In this document: positions 10,543-38,525 of the stretch, piece by piece
How the letters are laid out: each line of letters opens with the position of its first letter
Numbering within the stretch: the stretch's first letter is position 1
Position numbers and translations under genes: made by a program
Notes under the pieces: generated by a model
The model's database searches: none
The model's input: only the letters and a program-made list of their open reading frames with translations
Told to the model about the DNA's origin: nothing
Source of the DNA: Tubiluchus corallicola
Taxonomy: Eukaryota > Priapulida > Priapulimorpha > Priapulimorphida > Tubiluchidae
NCBI GenBank assembly: GCA_030141605.1
Contig: JAQGDQ010000526.1
Coordinates: 18,501 to 82,500 of the forward strand
DNA: 64,000 nucleotides
Reading direction: 5' to 3'

Positions 10543-12081
10543 ATGATGAAACCTGTGCAGCACAGTTTCATCAGCTGGCTATGTGACAAGTTTTCAAATT
10601 TAGAAATTCCCATGAATGAGGATATTGCACAATATTTGTTAAATATTGATAATGAAAGAGACTTGACGGAATATATTATTGATATTTTGGATGGAAAAGA
10701 AACTGATGAATGTTTTGTCGATGAATTAATTCGTTCTTGGAAAATCATTCGGAGCAAGGCAGTATTACCACCTTCTCATAAACAAGAAATGAAATCTACA
10801 CCTAGTGATCATAAGAAAAAGACAAAGTTTGTTTCATTGTATAGCCAAGAAGCTCTAGCCAAAGATGTTGTAATTTTGGCTGGCAGGCATAAATGTGATT
10901 GTCAGGCCACAAAGCACAAACTAATTAGTAACTGCGTTCGGTGTGGCCGAATTGTGTGTGAGCAGGAAGGTTCTGGGCCATGTTTGTTTTGTGGCTCATT
11001 AGTTTGCACTGAAGAGGAACAAGAAAAAATTAATAGTGGAACAAAAAAGGGAGAGAAACTTAGGCAGAGACTTTTGCAAGTTGGTGGAGCAGAAAAAAAC
11101 TTGGAACAGAGCAATGATGGTAATGATGAGTTCCTTCAGAAGGCCATGCAACGCAAAAATAAACTTTTGGAATACGATAAAACAAGTGCACAGAGAACCA
11201 AGGTCATAGATGACCAAGCTGACTACTTTGCTACTGACAGTAATCGTTGGTTAACGAAACAGGAAAAAAAATTGCTTACGAAGAAAGCCCAGGAATTGCA
11301 TGAAGAGAAATGCAAATCTCGACGTGATAGGAAGGTCACACTAGACATCGCAGGCAGGCGAGTTATAGATGAAGACGAATATTCTTTATTGGCATCCAAA
11401 AGCATGGCCGACACAATGCTGCAAAACCTTAACTCGCATTCTCAACAGATGTCAAAGGGGCCGTATACTCCCTGTGAGCTGAATGGCGATCTAGTAAACC
11501 CTGCTTTGGAGCATCAACCAATATTCATACCAAGTGTGTCAAGAAGTTCTAATGCTAAACCTGCATCACATGAAGAATCAACTCCTGTGACGAGAAGAAC
11601 ACTGTACAGGATTCAAGATAAGGAATTACAAGAAATGGGTGATGAAGGCTATTGTATGAGCCTTCATCAACCATGGGCATCGTTACTGATTAAGGGCATT
11701 AAAAAGCATGAAGGACGCTCTTGGTATTCGGCACACCGTGGCCGTTTGTGGATAGCAGCAACCGCGAAAGCTGTATCACCAGAAGAAATAAAAGACACTG
11801 AGTCGTTGTATCCAGACATTCCATTGCTAACATTTCCAGAGCATTACCCTGTTGGTTGCCTCTTGGGTTGTGTTAATGTTGAAGACGTGTTACCACAAGA
11901 GCAATACAGAGTCCAGTTTCCACATGGTGAATCAAATTCGCCTTACGTTTTTATCTGTGAAGCACCTCAGGAATTGTCAATTAAATTTCCAATTAAGGGA
12001 CAGCATAAGATATACAAACTTGAACCACAAGTACATATTGCAGCAAAGAAGTCACTAAAGGTTGTTAGCATAAACAGCTAG
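10543..12081 (+). CDS. TRIP4: Activating signal cointegrator 1 (ASC-1)
   Basis: A 512-residue uninterrupted frame. Residues 1-70 form the helical N-terminus (EDIAQYLLNIDNERDLTEYI). Residues about 113-160 form the C2HC5-type zinc finger, with CDC, CVRCGRIVCEQEGSGPCLFC and a further VC. Residues about 369-500 form the ASCH domain, starting GYCMSLHQPWASLLIKGIKK and containing GRLWIAATAKA and FPIKG. TRIP4 is the scaffold of the ASC-1 complex with the ASCC1-3 proteins; it coactivates nuclear receptors and takes part in ribosome collision rescue. Vertebrate TRIP4 is somewhat longer (about 580 residues) and has many exons, while this coding region has none. The first ATG was chosen: it follows the acceptor ttcgttgcag (10528) and an adjacent in-frame ATG comes next. 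A probable 5' UTR exon at 7771 would add a tiny uORF. A decayed copy of codons about 160-203 starts at the stop codon. Confidence 0.97.
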   Translation: MMKPVQHSFISWLCDKFSNLEIPMNEDIAQYLLNIDNERDLTEYIIDILDGKETDECFVDELIRSWKIIRSKAVLPPSHKQEMKSTPSDHKKKTKFVSLYSQEALAKDVVILAGRHKCDCQATKHKLISNCVRCGRIVCEQEGSGPCLFCGSLVCTEEEQEKINSGTKKGEKLRQRLLQVGGAEKNLEQSNDGNDEFLQKAMQRKNKLLEYDKTSAQRTKVIDDQADYFATDSNRWLTKQEKKLLTKKAQELHEEKCKSRRDRKVTLDIAGRRVIDEDEYSLLASKSMADTMLQNLNSHSQQMSKGPYTPCELNGDLVNPALEHQPIFIPSVSRSSNAKPASHEESTPVTRRTLYRIQDKELQEMGDEGYCMSLHQPWASLLIKGIKKHEGRSWYSAHRGRLWIAATAKAVSPEEIKDTESLYPDIPLLTFPEHYPVGCLLGCVNVEDVLPQEQYRVQFPHGESNSPYVFICEAPQELSIKFPIKGQHKIYKLEPQVHIAAKKSLKVVSINS

Positions 12082-12240
12082 AAAAAATTAATAGCGGAAC
12101 GAAAAGGATGGATGGAAAACTTGGGCAGCGGTTCTTACAAGTTGGTGTAGTAGGAAAAAAAACTAGAACAAAGATGGTGATGATGATGATGATATGATGA
12201 CGATGATGATGAAGCCAATTCCTTCAAAAGGCTATGCAAC
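12080..12240 (+). pseudogene. Decayed partial duplicate of TRIP4 coding sequence
   Basis: This stretch, starting at the TRIP4 stop codon, follows the coding segment 11022-11152 in order and orientation. Shared blocks are 'agaaaaaattaatag', 'cttgggcagcg/cttaggcagag', 'tgcaagttggtg' (one base different) and 'ccttcaaaaggctatgcaac'. It has frame-breaking changes and an expanded GAT run (about 12178-12212) where the source has only a few GAT codons. It is therefore a tandem partial duplication that now lies in the 3' UTR. Confidence 0.88.
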
Positions 12241-12251
12241 TTTTTTAAACC

Positions 12252-12257
12252 AATAAA
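12252..12257 (+). terminator. Polyadenylation signal of TRIP4
   Basis: AATAAA about 170 bases after the TRIP4 stop, just beyond the decayed duplicate and followed by T-rich sequence. It is the first canonical signal after the stop. Confidence 0.55.
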
Positions 12258-12972
12258 ACATTTTACTAATTTAATATTTCCAAACAAATAGCAAAATGTG
12301 ACTTATATTTTTAAATTGTAAGTATTGGTAAAAATTAAAAAAAAACAATCATGTTTGTTTGTTAGTGGCAGTTTGTTTTGCAAGTTTGCAGATTTTTAGC
12401 AAAATTCTCATACATGTACATGTTTATGAAATATTTACACACATGATTCAGCATATTACAGCATTCCTTGGCACTACTAATGTTAAATTAGTTTGGTATT
12501 GGCAGCACAGAACTTTGATCATTATCAAAAATACTAATTAAGTCCTACAGGACAAGATACTGAACAGACAAATCCAAATGTATATAAACATACCCCTCAG
12601 TGTGATAGATACATAAAGGAAATTCGGTAGATAAAACTTGCTATTGAATGCATTTGTCTGTTAACTAATCGGTGATTTTTCACTTCTTGTTGTCACAACT
12701 TGTCCTAAAATGCAACGAAGCTGAGTTTAGGACTTTTAATTTGGATGTATACTATGATGACTTGGTGCGTATAGCAGTGAGCAAAGTTCTGAAATGCGAG
12801 TGAGCATAGTGTCTTTGTGAAAATGTTGAAATATTAAAATTTTATAATGTGCTCTTTGTAACTGTAGCCAAAACTTGCAAAAAAACAGTACACATAAATT
12901 CATGTTGCCATTATAATTTACATAAATGTACATGCACTGCACTTGTTTTTTACCAATACATTGGAGTACTAG
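12258..12972. other. Intergenic sequence after TRIP4
   Basis: AT-rich spacer with several short random open frames on both strands. No gene or repeat was recognised until the hAT-like element at 12973. Confidence 0.45.
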
Positions 12973-13457
12973 CAGTGGTGTAGCTAATAAGGGAGCAACT
13001 GCTACCCCCGAGCACATTTTTTTTCAAAATTGGCACCTTTTTAACAAGTTTTTAACTCTATAGGTCACTTGTGCGATAGAAGTCGAACCTTCTTTATATT
13101 TTTTTTTAAATCTTGGCCTATGGAAGAATTTTCTGCTGCCATTACTTTATTTGAACACCCTCCCTCTGATGTTTTAGACAACTCATTTGTCAAGGTTGAC
13201 TGACTTGAGCAAAAGATGAAATTGCCTCAAATTTGAGATTTATGAGCTTACTATAAAACTTTTTACTGTTTTTTAATTTTAAATACAAAATAACAGTTAT
13301 GTACTTTCTTTAAAACCGTATCTTCCTCTTGTTTTGATTTTAAATACAGAATTAAAAATTTTAATGTGTAATCAACCCGTTAAAAATTGTTTGATATGTG
13401 TCACGACACCTTTTTTATGTACTTGCTTTCCCATCTTTAAAACCTGGTACGCCCCCG
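12973..13457. mobile_element. Non-autonomous hAT-like element (485 bp)
   Basis: Begins CAGTGGTGTAGC and ends with the reverse complement of CGGGGGCGTACCAGG, a degraded form of the same type of terminus. It is flanked by AGTACTAG (12965-12972) and CGTACTAG (13458-13465), an 8-bp duplication with one mismatch. No transposase frame is present. Confidence 0.55.
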
Positions 13458-13465
13458 CGTACTAG

Positions 13466-15485
13466 GCTACTAAATATGATATATATTATATTGACAAACT
13501 ATGCAGCTATAAAAAGCAAATATTAATGGATGATGAAAGAAAAATGTGCTGTAGTTCTTCGCTTGCTGTCACCTTGGTAACCTGCAGGTTGCATTCAGTG
13601 TAATTCAGAATGCTTAATTCTTATTCACGAACATTTCCAGCACACGTTAATTTACAGTGATTTTTCAGCAGAATTAATGTGTTAAAGGCGCTTTTTTTAA
13701 GAATCAGTGGCTATAGGGTCTTGGCACAGGGCACCCTACTCCACAGGTCTCTACAGCATCGCCCAGCATTTAGAATCTGCAGCGATTGAAAACAGACTAA
13801 TTCTGCAGAATAAATTTTTAAACGCTGATCTCACAATACTATTAAATGTTTGCACTACATGTATTATTATTTTTCTAGTGTTTCGTTGTTCCATTAATTA
13901 CATTGACCAGTAGCATTAAAATATCAAATTCCCATCAGTACAAGATTGCAAGTTTGGATTTTGATTTTTACTATAATAAGTTGTTAAATTTATTACATAT
14001 GTGCGGGTATGAGTGAAATTAGTTGTGAGCAATGTAATGCAACCTAAAACGATTTTTTTCTATTATAGATATTACATGGATCATTATTGTCATTCTACAA
14101 TAAGTGGGATGCAGATAATTTATGTAGTTATTTTGACCTTTTGGCCCCTTGGATTGTAGAGGGAAATAATTAGTAGCATGTTGCTGCGTGGTCACATTTT
14201 ATGATAGCTGTAACCATCATAATTATTATAGCCAATTTGTGTTAACTTCGGCGTTATTCAATCCAGTGAGATCAAAAGAACCATAACATTTTAAGAGTTA
14301 TTGACATTGCTAATGGCAAAAAATATAATTATAATGACGATCTAGGTTAGTGACTTGATTAACTTTTATGAAATATGCATTAATTCATACATCACTTTAT
14401 GTCTTTGGTTTATGGAGGTCTCCCAGCTAGTATAAGCTTTCTAAATTAGTGTTAACAAACAATTTAGCCATTGTCAATATAAATTAGATTCTTAAAGTGT
14501 TGTGCTCCTGCGTTGCCATCGTCTTGTCATTTCTCAGGTTACAATGGATAAGTAGTACTTTACTGATTTGTCACGGTCGTTCATAGCACCAGCAATTACA
14601 ATAAATAGTGACTTCTCGAAGAGTTCTCGTTATTCGTTCGCTTCGATTATCTGATGGAAGAATAGTGAAATATTATTGGATTTTTTTCCGTCATTTTAAC
14701 TGTAAAAAGTGAAATACATTTTATGGCGCACATTTCTTTTCGTGCAAGATTATTTTTTGCACTTGTCTTTCACATTTACCATGTGTGATTTAGCCTACTT
14801 TACAGAACGTGTTTTATTTGTAAGTCTAACCTTTTTTTGTATCAGGCCGTTTATATTTAATAGGTCAAAATTTAATGGTTGACTATATTTGCGTATTTTT
14901 TGTGTTGAGTGACACTACGTGGGACGTTCGTGCCTGTTCGCTATTCATGTGTACTGCCTCACGTTACTTTGCGCCAAAGTACAGGGCGAGGCGGTACACG
15001 GCAGCGTACTAGTATCGGTATATAAATTATATTGAGGATATCGAGCCAGCGTAACCGTCCACACATTTATCATTGAAGAATTCTTGGATAATATTTCCAA
15101 GTCAAACATTGGTGTTAAAACCCGTTAAATTTTAATTATTTCCAAGTCGAACCTGGATGCCGAAACTACTTTCCAAGATTATTTCCAAGTTAGATTTGCT
15201 TTTAACAGTATGGTTTGTATACATAGGGCTTACCTAAATTTTATTAAAATATACTAATTTCGAAAAACTTTTACAATACCTAGGGATGCACAAAATATTC
15301 GGATCACCGAATTTTCCCCCTGAATACCAGTATAAAAATCTGGTACGGTAAACCCCAGTTTTAATCTCACTAAAAGATTTGGCATAATTTTGGTATGCTT
15401 TTCTAACAGTTGTTACATTTGGTGAAAATCCTATTAAATAAGCAAATATGATACTTACAAAAATTTATTTGCGAAAAGCTGATAC
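13466..15485. other. Intergenic sequence
   Basis: Two kilobases of mostly AT-rich DNA without a recognisable gene. The exception is a GC-rich patch at about 14930-15010 holding the stem-loop listed next. Confidence 0.45.
14949..14999. other. GC-rich stem-loop
   Basis: GTGTACTGCCTC (14949-14960) pairs with GAGGCGGTACAC (14988-14999) with one wobble position. Inside it TACTTTG pairs with CAAAGTA. The structure stands out in AT-rich surroundings. It could be a structured RNA, the end of a mobile element, or chance. Confidence 0.5.
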
Positions 15486-15489
15486 TAAC

Positions 15490-16130
15490 TGATAACGGTT
15501 GTTCGACCCATTTTGGAATACGTGTCGGTTGTATTGCCACCCCAGTATGCTACTCTTAAAAATGCTCTTGAAAGAACTCGGGACAGATGCCCTCGTCTTG
15601 CTATTGACTTTGATCCTTCATTGATTTCTACTCTTGAGCAGAATTCAGCTCTTGAGCTGGATAAGGCATTAGACTGTAAACCTTGTGAATTGCTTCATAA
15701 TAAATTAGCGGAAACACTGTTCTGACATAGACAGACTTTTTCCCAGGCCTCACAGAGTTCTCCGTGGTCATGAATTTTAATTATTTGTGCAACCAGCTAG
15801 AACCAACATCAGATCTCACTTCTTTGGTCATTGTGTTGTTCAGCCATGGAATCGTCTTTCATCATCAACCATCAGTGTTTCATCAATTGACAGTTTAAAC
15901 AGGTGTTTGAGACAGGACTGTTTACAGATAGTTACCATCTAGGTCCTTATTTCTTTAGTTAAGGTAGTAACACAAACACGGAACAACAGCTGACATATTT
16001 ACTTTTTGTTTATGTATGATAACTGGAAAGATGCAATGCACCATCAGTACCCAACTCATGTGAATGCACAATAGCGTGGCTATCTGGGTATTTAACATAC
16101 ATGGCCAAATAAATCAATAAAATTCTTCAA
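15490..16130 (+). pseudogene. Non-LTR retrotransposon 3' end (LINE fragment)
   Basis: Reads VVRPILEYVSVVLPP, the conserved post-catalytic segment of CR1/jockey-type reverse transcriptases, then a broken frame containing NIRSHFFGH and VQPWNRLSSSTIS, typical of the C-terminal tail. The end is 'aaataaatcaataaa' at about 16108-16122. Stops and a frameshift make it dead. The catalytic core is absent, so this is a 5'-truncated copy. Confidence 0.8.
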
Positions 16131-17127
16131 TACTACTTTTATTGATTGTACAAAATAGTTTAGACTGCTGAAATAATTAGGGCTGCTTTTAAAATACTTA
16201 ATACTTTACTACAATAACTATTAAATAAAAACACGGATTTAGTAATCAGAATAATTTTACACAGGACTTCTAAGTCACTACTAACTTAAAGGAAAGGCCA
16301 AGGATTTTAGGAGGTTAGGCTCATTTCAATGTTTTTGAAAAATGTTAGAAGGATTTATTAATAAAACTGCAATAAGCGCCTCGTGTAACTAGTAAAATCA
16401 CTTTAAAGTTGCAATCACTTCATGCTTTGAGGCTTCTGTTTTCAATGCCCATTCTTCTTACAATGACATCATTCATCTTGAAAAAAGTAGCACTGTTGTG
16501 GAGATCTGGAATATTCTATAGTATAGTAGAACCAATCTTCTTACTTTATAGAAGCAGTCGAAGTTTCGAGAACTTTCTATACATGATGCGCATAGTAGTT
16601 TCTAGATTGTTCATTGCACTGATATATAAGGCGGAGCTGGCCGCTCAAGTTTATTCTCGTATTCTCAGATTAATCTCATATTCTCGTTTTTACGTCTCCA
16701 GATTATCACTTGACTGTACATATTTTGCATTCCTTCATACTTTTGTGTTATAAAATTCTCGCATAATAAACTAGTTTTATTTGACGACATGTTTTCTGGT
16801 TTTATCTACGAGCCGTCCGAGAGAAACAAAACACAACAAGCACACTGTCAATCTTCATCAAAAGTATAACTAGTTTTTACAAAAAAATTAGATAGCTACA
16901 TTTTATTAAAATTTTGACATTAGTGAAGCTGCGGAGGTTTGAATTAGTTTAAGTAACGCTAACTTATGGAAAGCAACGACCTGCTCACGAAAAGTCATGA
17001 AGTGTCCCAGTTACATCATGATTTTCAAGTGTATGGCTGCTATCATCACGCCTGAAAGTTTCAATTGAGAGATAGTATGTTTTAAATTTATGCCTTATCG
17101 GGTAAAATGAACTAAATGTACTGAGTG
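16131..17127. other. Intergenic sequence upstream of MGAT2
   Basis: AT-rich with short open frames of no coding character. No repeat family was recognised. Confidence 0.4.
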
Positions 17128-17195
17128 ACTTGTTCTTTCCTTTAAAACGATTTAAACACTACAATGTTTAAATCATTTTAAAGGAAATAACAAGT
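17128..17195. ncRNA. Hairpin, possible microRNA precursor or tiny palindromic element
   Basis: Left arm 17128-17160 and right arm 17163-17195 pair at 30 of 33 positions (arms start 'acttgttctttcctttaaaa' and end 'ttaaaggaaataacaagt'). Length and three internal mismatches would suit a pre-miRNA, but the terminal loop is very short, so a palindromic MITE is equally likely. Confidence 0.4.
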
Positions 17196-17399
17196 AAGTT
17201 TATAATTTCTTTCAGTAAGAATGTTTGCGTTTCCATTAATACATTGCAAAACACAAGAAAATTTGGTTCGACTCCGGTCAGGTACGCCACTTTAACTTGA
17301 CATTTTATTTGGAATTTGGTTCAGTAAATACAACGTCCGATTATATGATTGAATTTGTTTAGGTGGTGCCCAAGTATAAAAAATCGGCTTCAGTTCAGT

Positions 17400-17636
17400 T
17401 GATGAAAATGTGTTTCCGGTGCACCCCTATAACACTTCCATGGACGGTCACATATTTGTCCAGAAGTGTGTTGGTCGGACTGACCATCGCTCCTACATTG
17501 CACATTCGCAGCTAAAACTGCTGGCAAGCTTTTCCAGCAAATGCGAAGATTTTACACATCGGCAGCAGTGCCCATATCGGGTATCACTGCATCAGGTATC
17601 ATGGCAAGTTTACATCTCAGTCTAGCCTTTGCAGGT
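17400..17636 (+). promoter_or_regulatory. Possible upstream 5' UTR exon or promoter of MGAT2
   Basis: A stretch with higher GC content and an open frame at 17410-17625 that is not conserved in any family I know. It ends near a good donor (GCAGgtatga at about 17633), which could be spliced to the acceptor at 17980. The evidence is circumstantial. Confidence 0.25.
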
Positions 17637-17767
17637 ATGAGATGATCAATGAATTTGCCAGTTTTGCTTGTTGCCCATTGGAGGACCTGCAGTTCCACCC
17701 TCATGCTTTTACACATTTATTTTGTTGTGCCAAACATTAATTAGTTTTAGTAAAAGAACATAATTTG

Positions 17768-17866
17768 ACAATAAGCCTTTGGCGTTGTCAAGTGCATACA
17801 AATGTGTTGTCTGGTATGCTTAACCTTTGACCTTTTCACGATCGTCAATTGCTGGAACTATGGAAA
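17768..17866 (-). repeat. Dispersed repeat family 2, partial copy
   Basis: The reverse complement matches 31520-31610: 'gcgttgtcaagtg', 'acaaatg', 'gttgtctg' and 'cctttgaccttttcacgatc' occur in the same order. One end reads GACAATAAGCC, which is found inverted at the end of the copy near 23200. Confidence 0.75.
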
Positions 17867-17980
17867 AAACTTAACAATCCAAATGACATCTTCATATTTG
17901 CAAATGTAGATCAATATTATCCATAAATTTAATGATTTTAAAAACCGTGCAGTAAACGTCATTCACTCAACTTGTTGCAG

Positions 17981-18069
17981 GTAACGATGAATTTCTGGAC
18001 TCTCAGCTCAGCCATTAATCAAAATTTTCGAGAAATGAAGTGCAGTGTAGCTTCAGCTATATTGGAATC

Positions 18070-18073
<4 letters not shown>
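17981..18073 (+). promoter_or_regulatory. MGAT2 5' UTR exon with a 28-codon uORF overlapping the start codon
   Basis: After the acceptor cttgttgcag (17980) an upstream ATG at 17987 opens 28 codons ending in TGA at 18071-18073. That TGA overlaps the MGAT2 ATG at 18070-18072 as ATGA. A second in-frame ATG of the same uORF lies at 18035. The MGAT2 frame itself has a stop (TAA, 18016-18018) upstream, so 18070 is the first usable start. Confidence 0.6.
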
Positions 18074-35808
<17,735 letters not shown>

Positions 35809-35833
35809 AAATGGACAGGAAAAGAAAGGGAGT

Positions 35834-35839
35834 AATAAA
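35834..35839 (+). terminator. Polyadenylation signal of MGAT2
   Basis: AATAAA 26 bases after the stop codon, followed by a TG-rich stretch (ttattgtatgtag). It predicts a very short 3' UTR. Confidence 0.6.
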
Positions 35840-35859
35840 TCATTTATTGTATGTAGTGC

Positions 35860-38440
35860 AATTTATGCATTTTTGCTTATGAAAATTTATTGCTATCTTT
35901 TGGTTTAATAGGGTGTGGTACTCTTATTACTGTAAAACAAGTTTTTTCGTGGCTATTTAATTCTGCGATATTAAAATTGAAATTTGTATTACAATTTCGT
36001 AACTGAAGTATATAAAAAATATTAAGTTTCCTAACCATTATTGCATGCTGAGGTACATCAGTAATTCGTCAGTAATACATCATAAAACATAATACATTAG
36101 TAACTAATCTGTTTTGAATTTTGTATAGCATGTCATTTCTATGTCTATATAAAATTCAAAACAAATTAGTTTATTGTATATGCTTTTAATATAAAAGTCC
36201 ATTCCATACTTCACATATGTAATGCAGGTGTTTATATAGCCACATTTAAACAGCACTGTACCAACATCATGACCACAACACAATTCACATTCTTAACACG
36301 TCACTGCATTAGGCCACATGCAATTTTTAATCCTGCAGCCTTTTGTGGAAGATACTGAGAACAGATAAAGTCTTTAAAGGAAGACAAGATGATTTTCCAT
36401 GTACTACCCCATTTTCAAGTACGATAAAAAGTACACATTTTAACATAATTAATACTGCAAAAGCGTTTCTGATAAATAATTGATTAGAAACTTAATTAAC
36501 GGTGGGCGAGCCCACCTCTAGATGACATCACAAACGAACATAATTTTCAACCTGCAAAAATATTCCACGAGCGTGTTGAACATGTTTGTGAAAGCAAAAA
36601 TTGAAGTACGGTGCTACTATAAGATATTCATTGTGCTATACAAAAAGTAGGAAGTTTTAAGATAAAAATTCAAATTTCAAATTTGCCTCTGTGCTCACAC
36701 ATGAGCTGTCGAACGTGTGTAGTTCTTCACAAATTAACACATCTGAACTGAGAGGTACAGCACCTGTTTTTTGTGCAACGCTTTCCGAAATGCAGGCGCT
36801 ACAGGTAGTCTAACTAGCGAATGGCAAAATGCATGTAACAGCGAAGAACGCAAAATTGTATTCGTGTGGTAGTAATTCTTTCACGTAACTGATTTTTAAA
36901 AAAATAGTGCATTTCCTTTCAATATTTTAAAGAATAGGTTGTTTTGACATACAGTTTAACATTGGGTCCAGTTTTGCTTTAAATAGTACTTACGCAGAAC
37001 AAAAAAATAACATGGAACAAAAGTTTTCTGTGTGTATGAAACTTTTGTTACTCCACAGATTGACATGCCACCTTGCCACAAGCTATAACATTACTGGAAT
37101 TTAGTGTGCAGATGTGGTGCTACCTGCTGGTGTGCATTATAATAATCTGGGTCTTTTGTGATAAATATGTGGGAAACAGATTCAATTTCCTTCGAGATTA
37201 AGCGAAGTGGAAATCCTACAGAAAATCTCCAATGCATGCATGCATATATAAACGCATCTTTGTACACGTGCATGAAACAAACAACTCGATAACAATATAC
37301 AAGTGCATGATAACACTACAGTGCACATGTGCGTGAAAACTGTTCGAATGCGTGTTTACTGACCGAAGTTAAAGAACACCGTAAATGCGGTTTCGAACGT
37401 GGCTGAAATAACTTTGCCGTTTTAATGTCTTGTGTTACAGGATCATTCTTTTGATTAGTTAGGTCTGGTCCCGGTACAGAAGAAAGTGACTGACCAAGGT
37501 AGTGACTTGTAGTTTGCACACTTTACTATAAGTTTCACTTAGGCCCCGTCTTATAACTGCAGAAAATCTATTAAGGAAACTCCTATCATACCAATTCCTC
37601 AATTCAACATGTTTACCCTTGCTCAGAAAATTTGCAAAATAAAATGTGTTTGAAAAAAGTTGTTTTACAGTACGTTCTGTAGAAATGAGATTTCTGCTTT
37701 TGATCTCGCTTTACTGTGATACAAAGGTAATAGGAAGCAATATGTTCCGTTCTTTCTTTGGTAGCTAGCTTGTTATTTTTTTGTGCAAATTGTGTTTTTT
37801 GGGGGAACTTTTATTCTAAAATAAGCAAGTACTTGTTCTACAAGGTTTACAAATGGTAAACACAAATATTCATCCATTTTATGTCAGCTGATACTTCTGT
37901 TTAGCAACCAGCTTTCTTTATTTTTAATGGTATAGAATTAGTTTCTAAATACTTGTCAGTTATTAACTTAACAGATCACATTAATATAATTCAGATTTAC
38001 AAAGTTCTACCCTTCTTGACATTATATTTTATCTAGGGTTTTATCATCCTATGTTCGGAACAATAGCAGTTAAACTAAAAAATGAGTGCTACTGTTTTTT
38101 TGTCAATGCCAATTACAATAGCGAGCAATTTTATATACATGCAATGTTTTGAAATGTGTATGGTAATAAGTGTAAGAATTTATGTAATGACGTAAAGGCA
38201 CAGCAGAGATTAAACTGGGACTTGGGTCAAATTTTAGCAAGTTTTTGCTTGGGTGTCTGTTCAAAAAACCTGACCAAATAACCTGGTTCTCGCTGCACAC
38301 AAACTTCAGTGTGAATCTCATCCATAATTAATGTCTGATAATGGCATTTACATGTCTTCTACTAATTAAATTTAAAATGCAATTTGTATGTAGCGCATAA
38401 TTCACACAGGATTTGTTGAACTGTTCAATGTTAGTAACTG
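35860..38440. other. Intergenic sequence after MGAT2
   Basis: No gene recognised. It holds the hairpin at 36102-36171 and a short perfect stem GGTGGGC/GCCCACC at 36501-36516. Open frames on the minus strand at 37091-37519 and 38103-38321 have no coding character. Confidence 0.5.
36102..36171. ncRNA. Hairpin with microRNA-precursor-like geometry
   Basis: The 27-nt arms 36102-36128 and 36145-36171 pair with two mismatches around a 16-nt loop (70 nt in all). The size fits a pre-miRNA, but no conserved seed is recognised and AT-rich palindromic elements are common here. Confidence 0.35.
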
Positions 38441-38525
38441 AGTGACCCCAGGGTGTCCTCGGCTAAAAAGTTAAGCAGCATTGCATTGGCTAGCACATGG
38501 GTGAGCGACTGTTTCTGGGTATTTT
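38441..38525 (+). mobile_element. 5S rRNA-derived SINE head or 5S pseudogene
   Basis: 'gttaagcagcattg', 'tggctagcacatgggtgagc' and 'gactg..tctgggta' follow the order and spacing of the internal control region of 5S rRNA (GCTAAGCAG, GGTTAGTACTTGGATGGGAG, GACCGCCTGGGAATA). Divergence is too high for a working 5S gene. The layout suits a SINE3-type element or an old 5S pseudogene; the tail was not delimited. Confidence 0.6.

Noticed and set aside
10543-12081. TRIP4 as a retrocopy
   Set aside because: The frame is intact, no poly(A) tail or target duplication is seen, and a likely 5' UTR intron with good splice sites precedes it.
17262-17290. tRNA-like GGTTCGACTCC
   Set aside because: A B-box match alone, without a foldable tRNA or a visible SINE tail.
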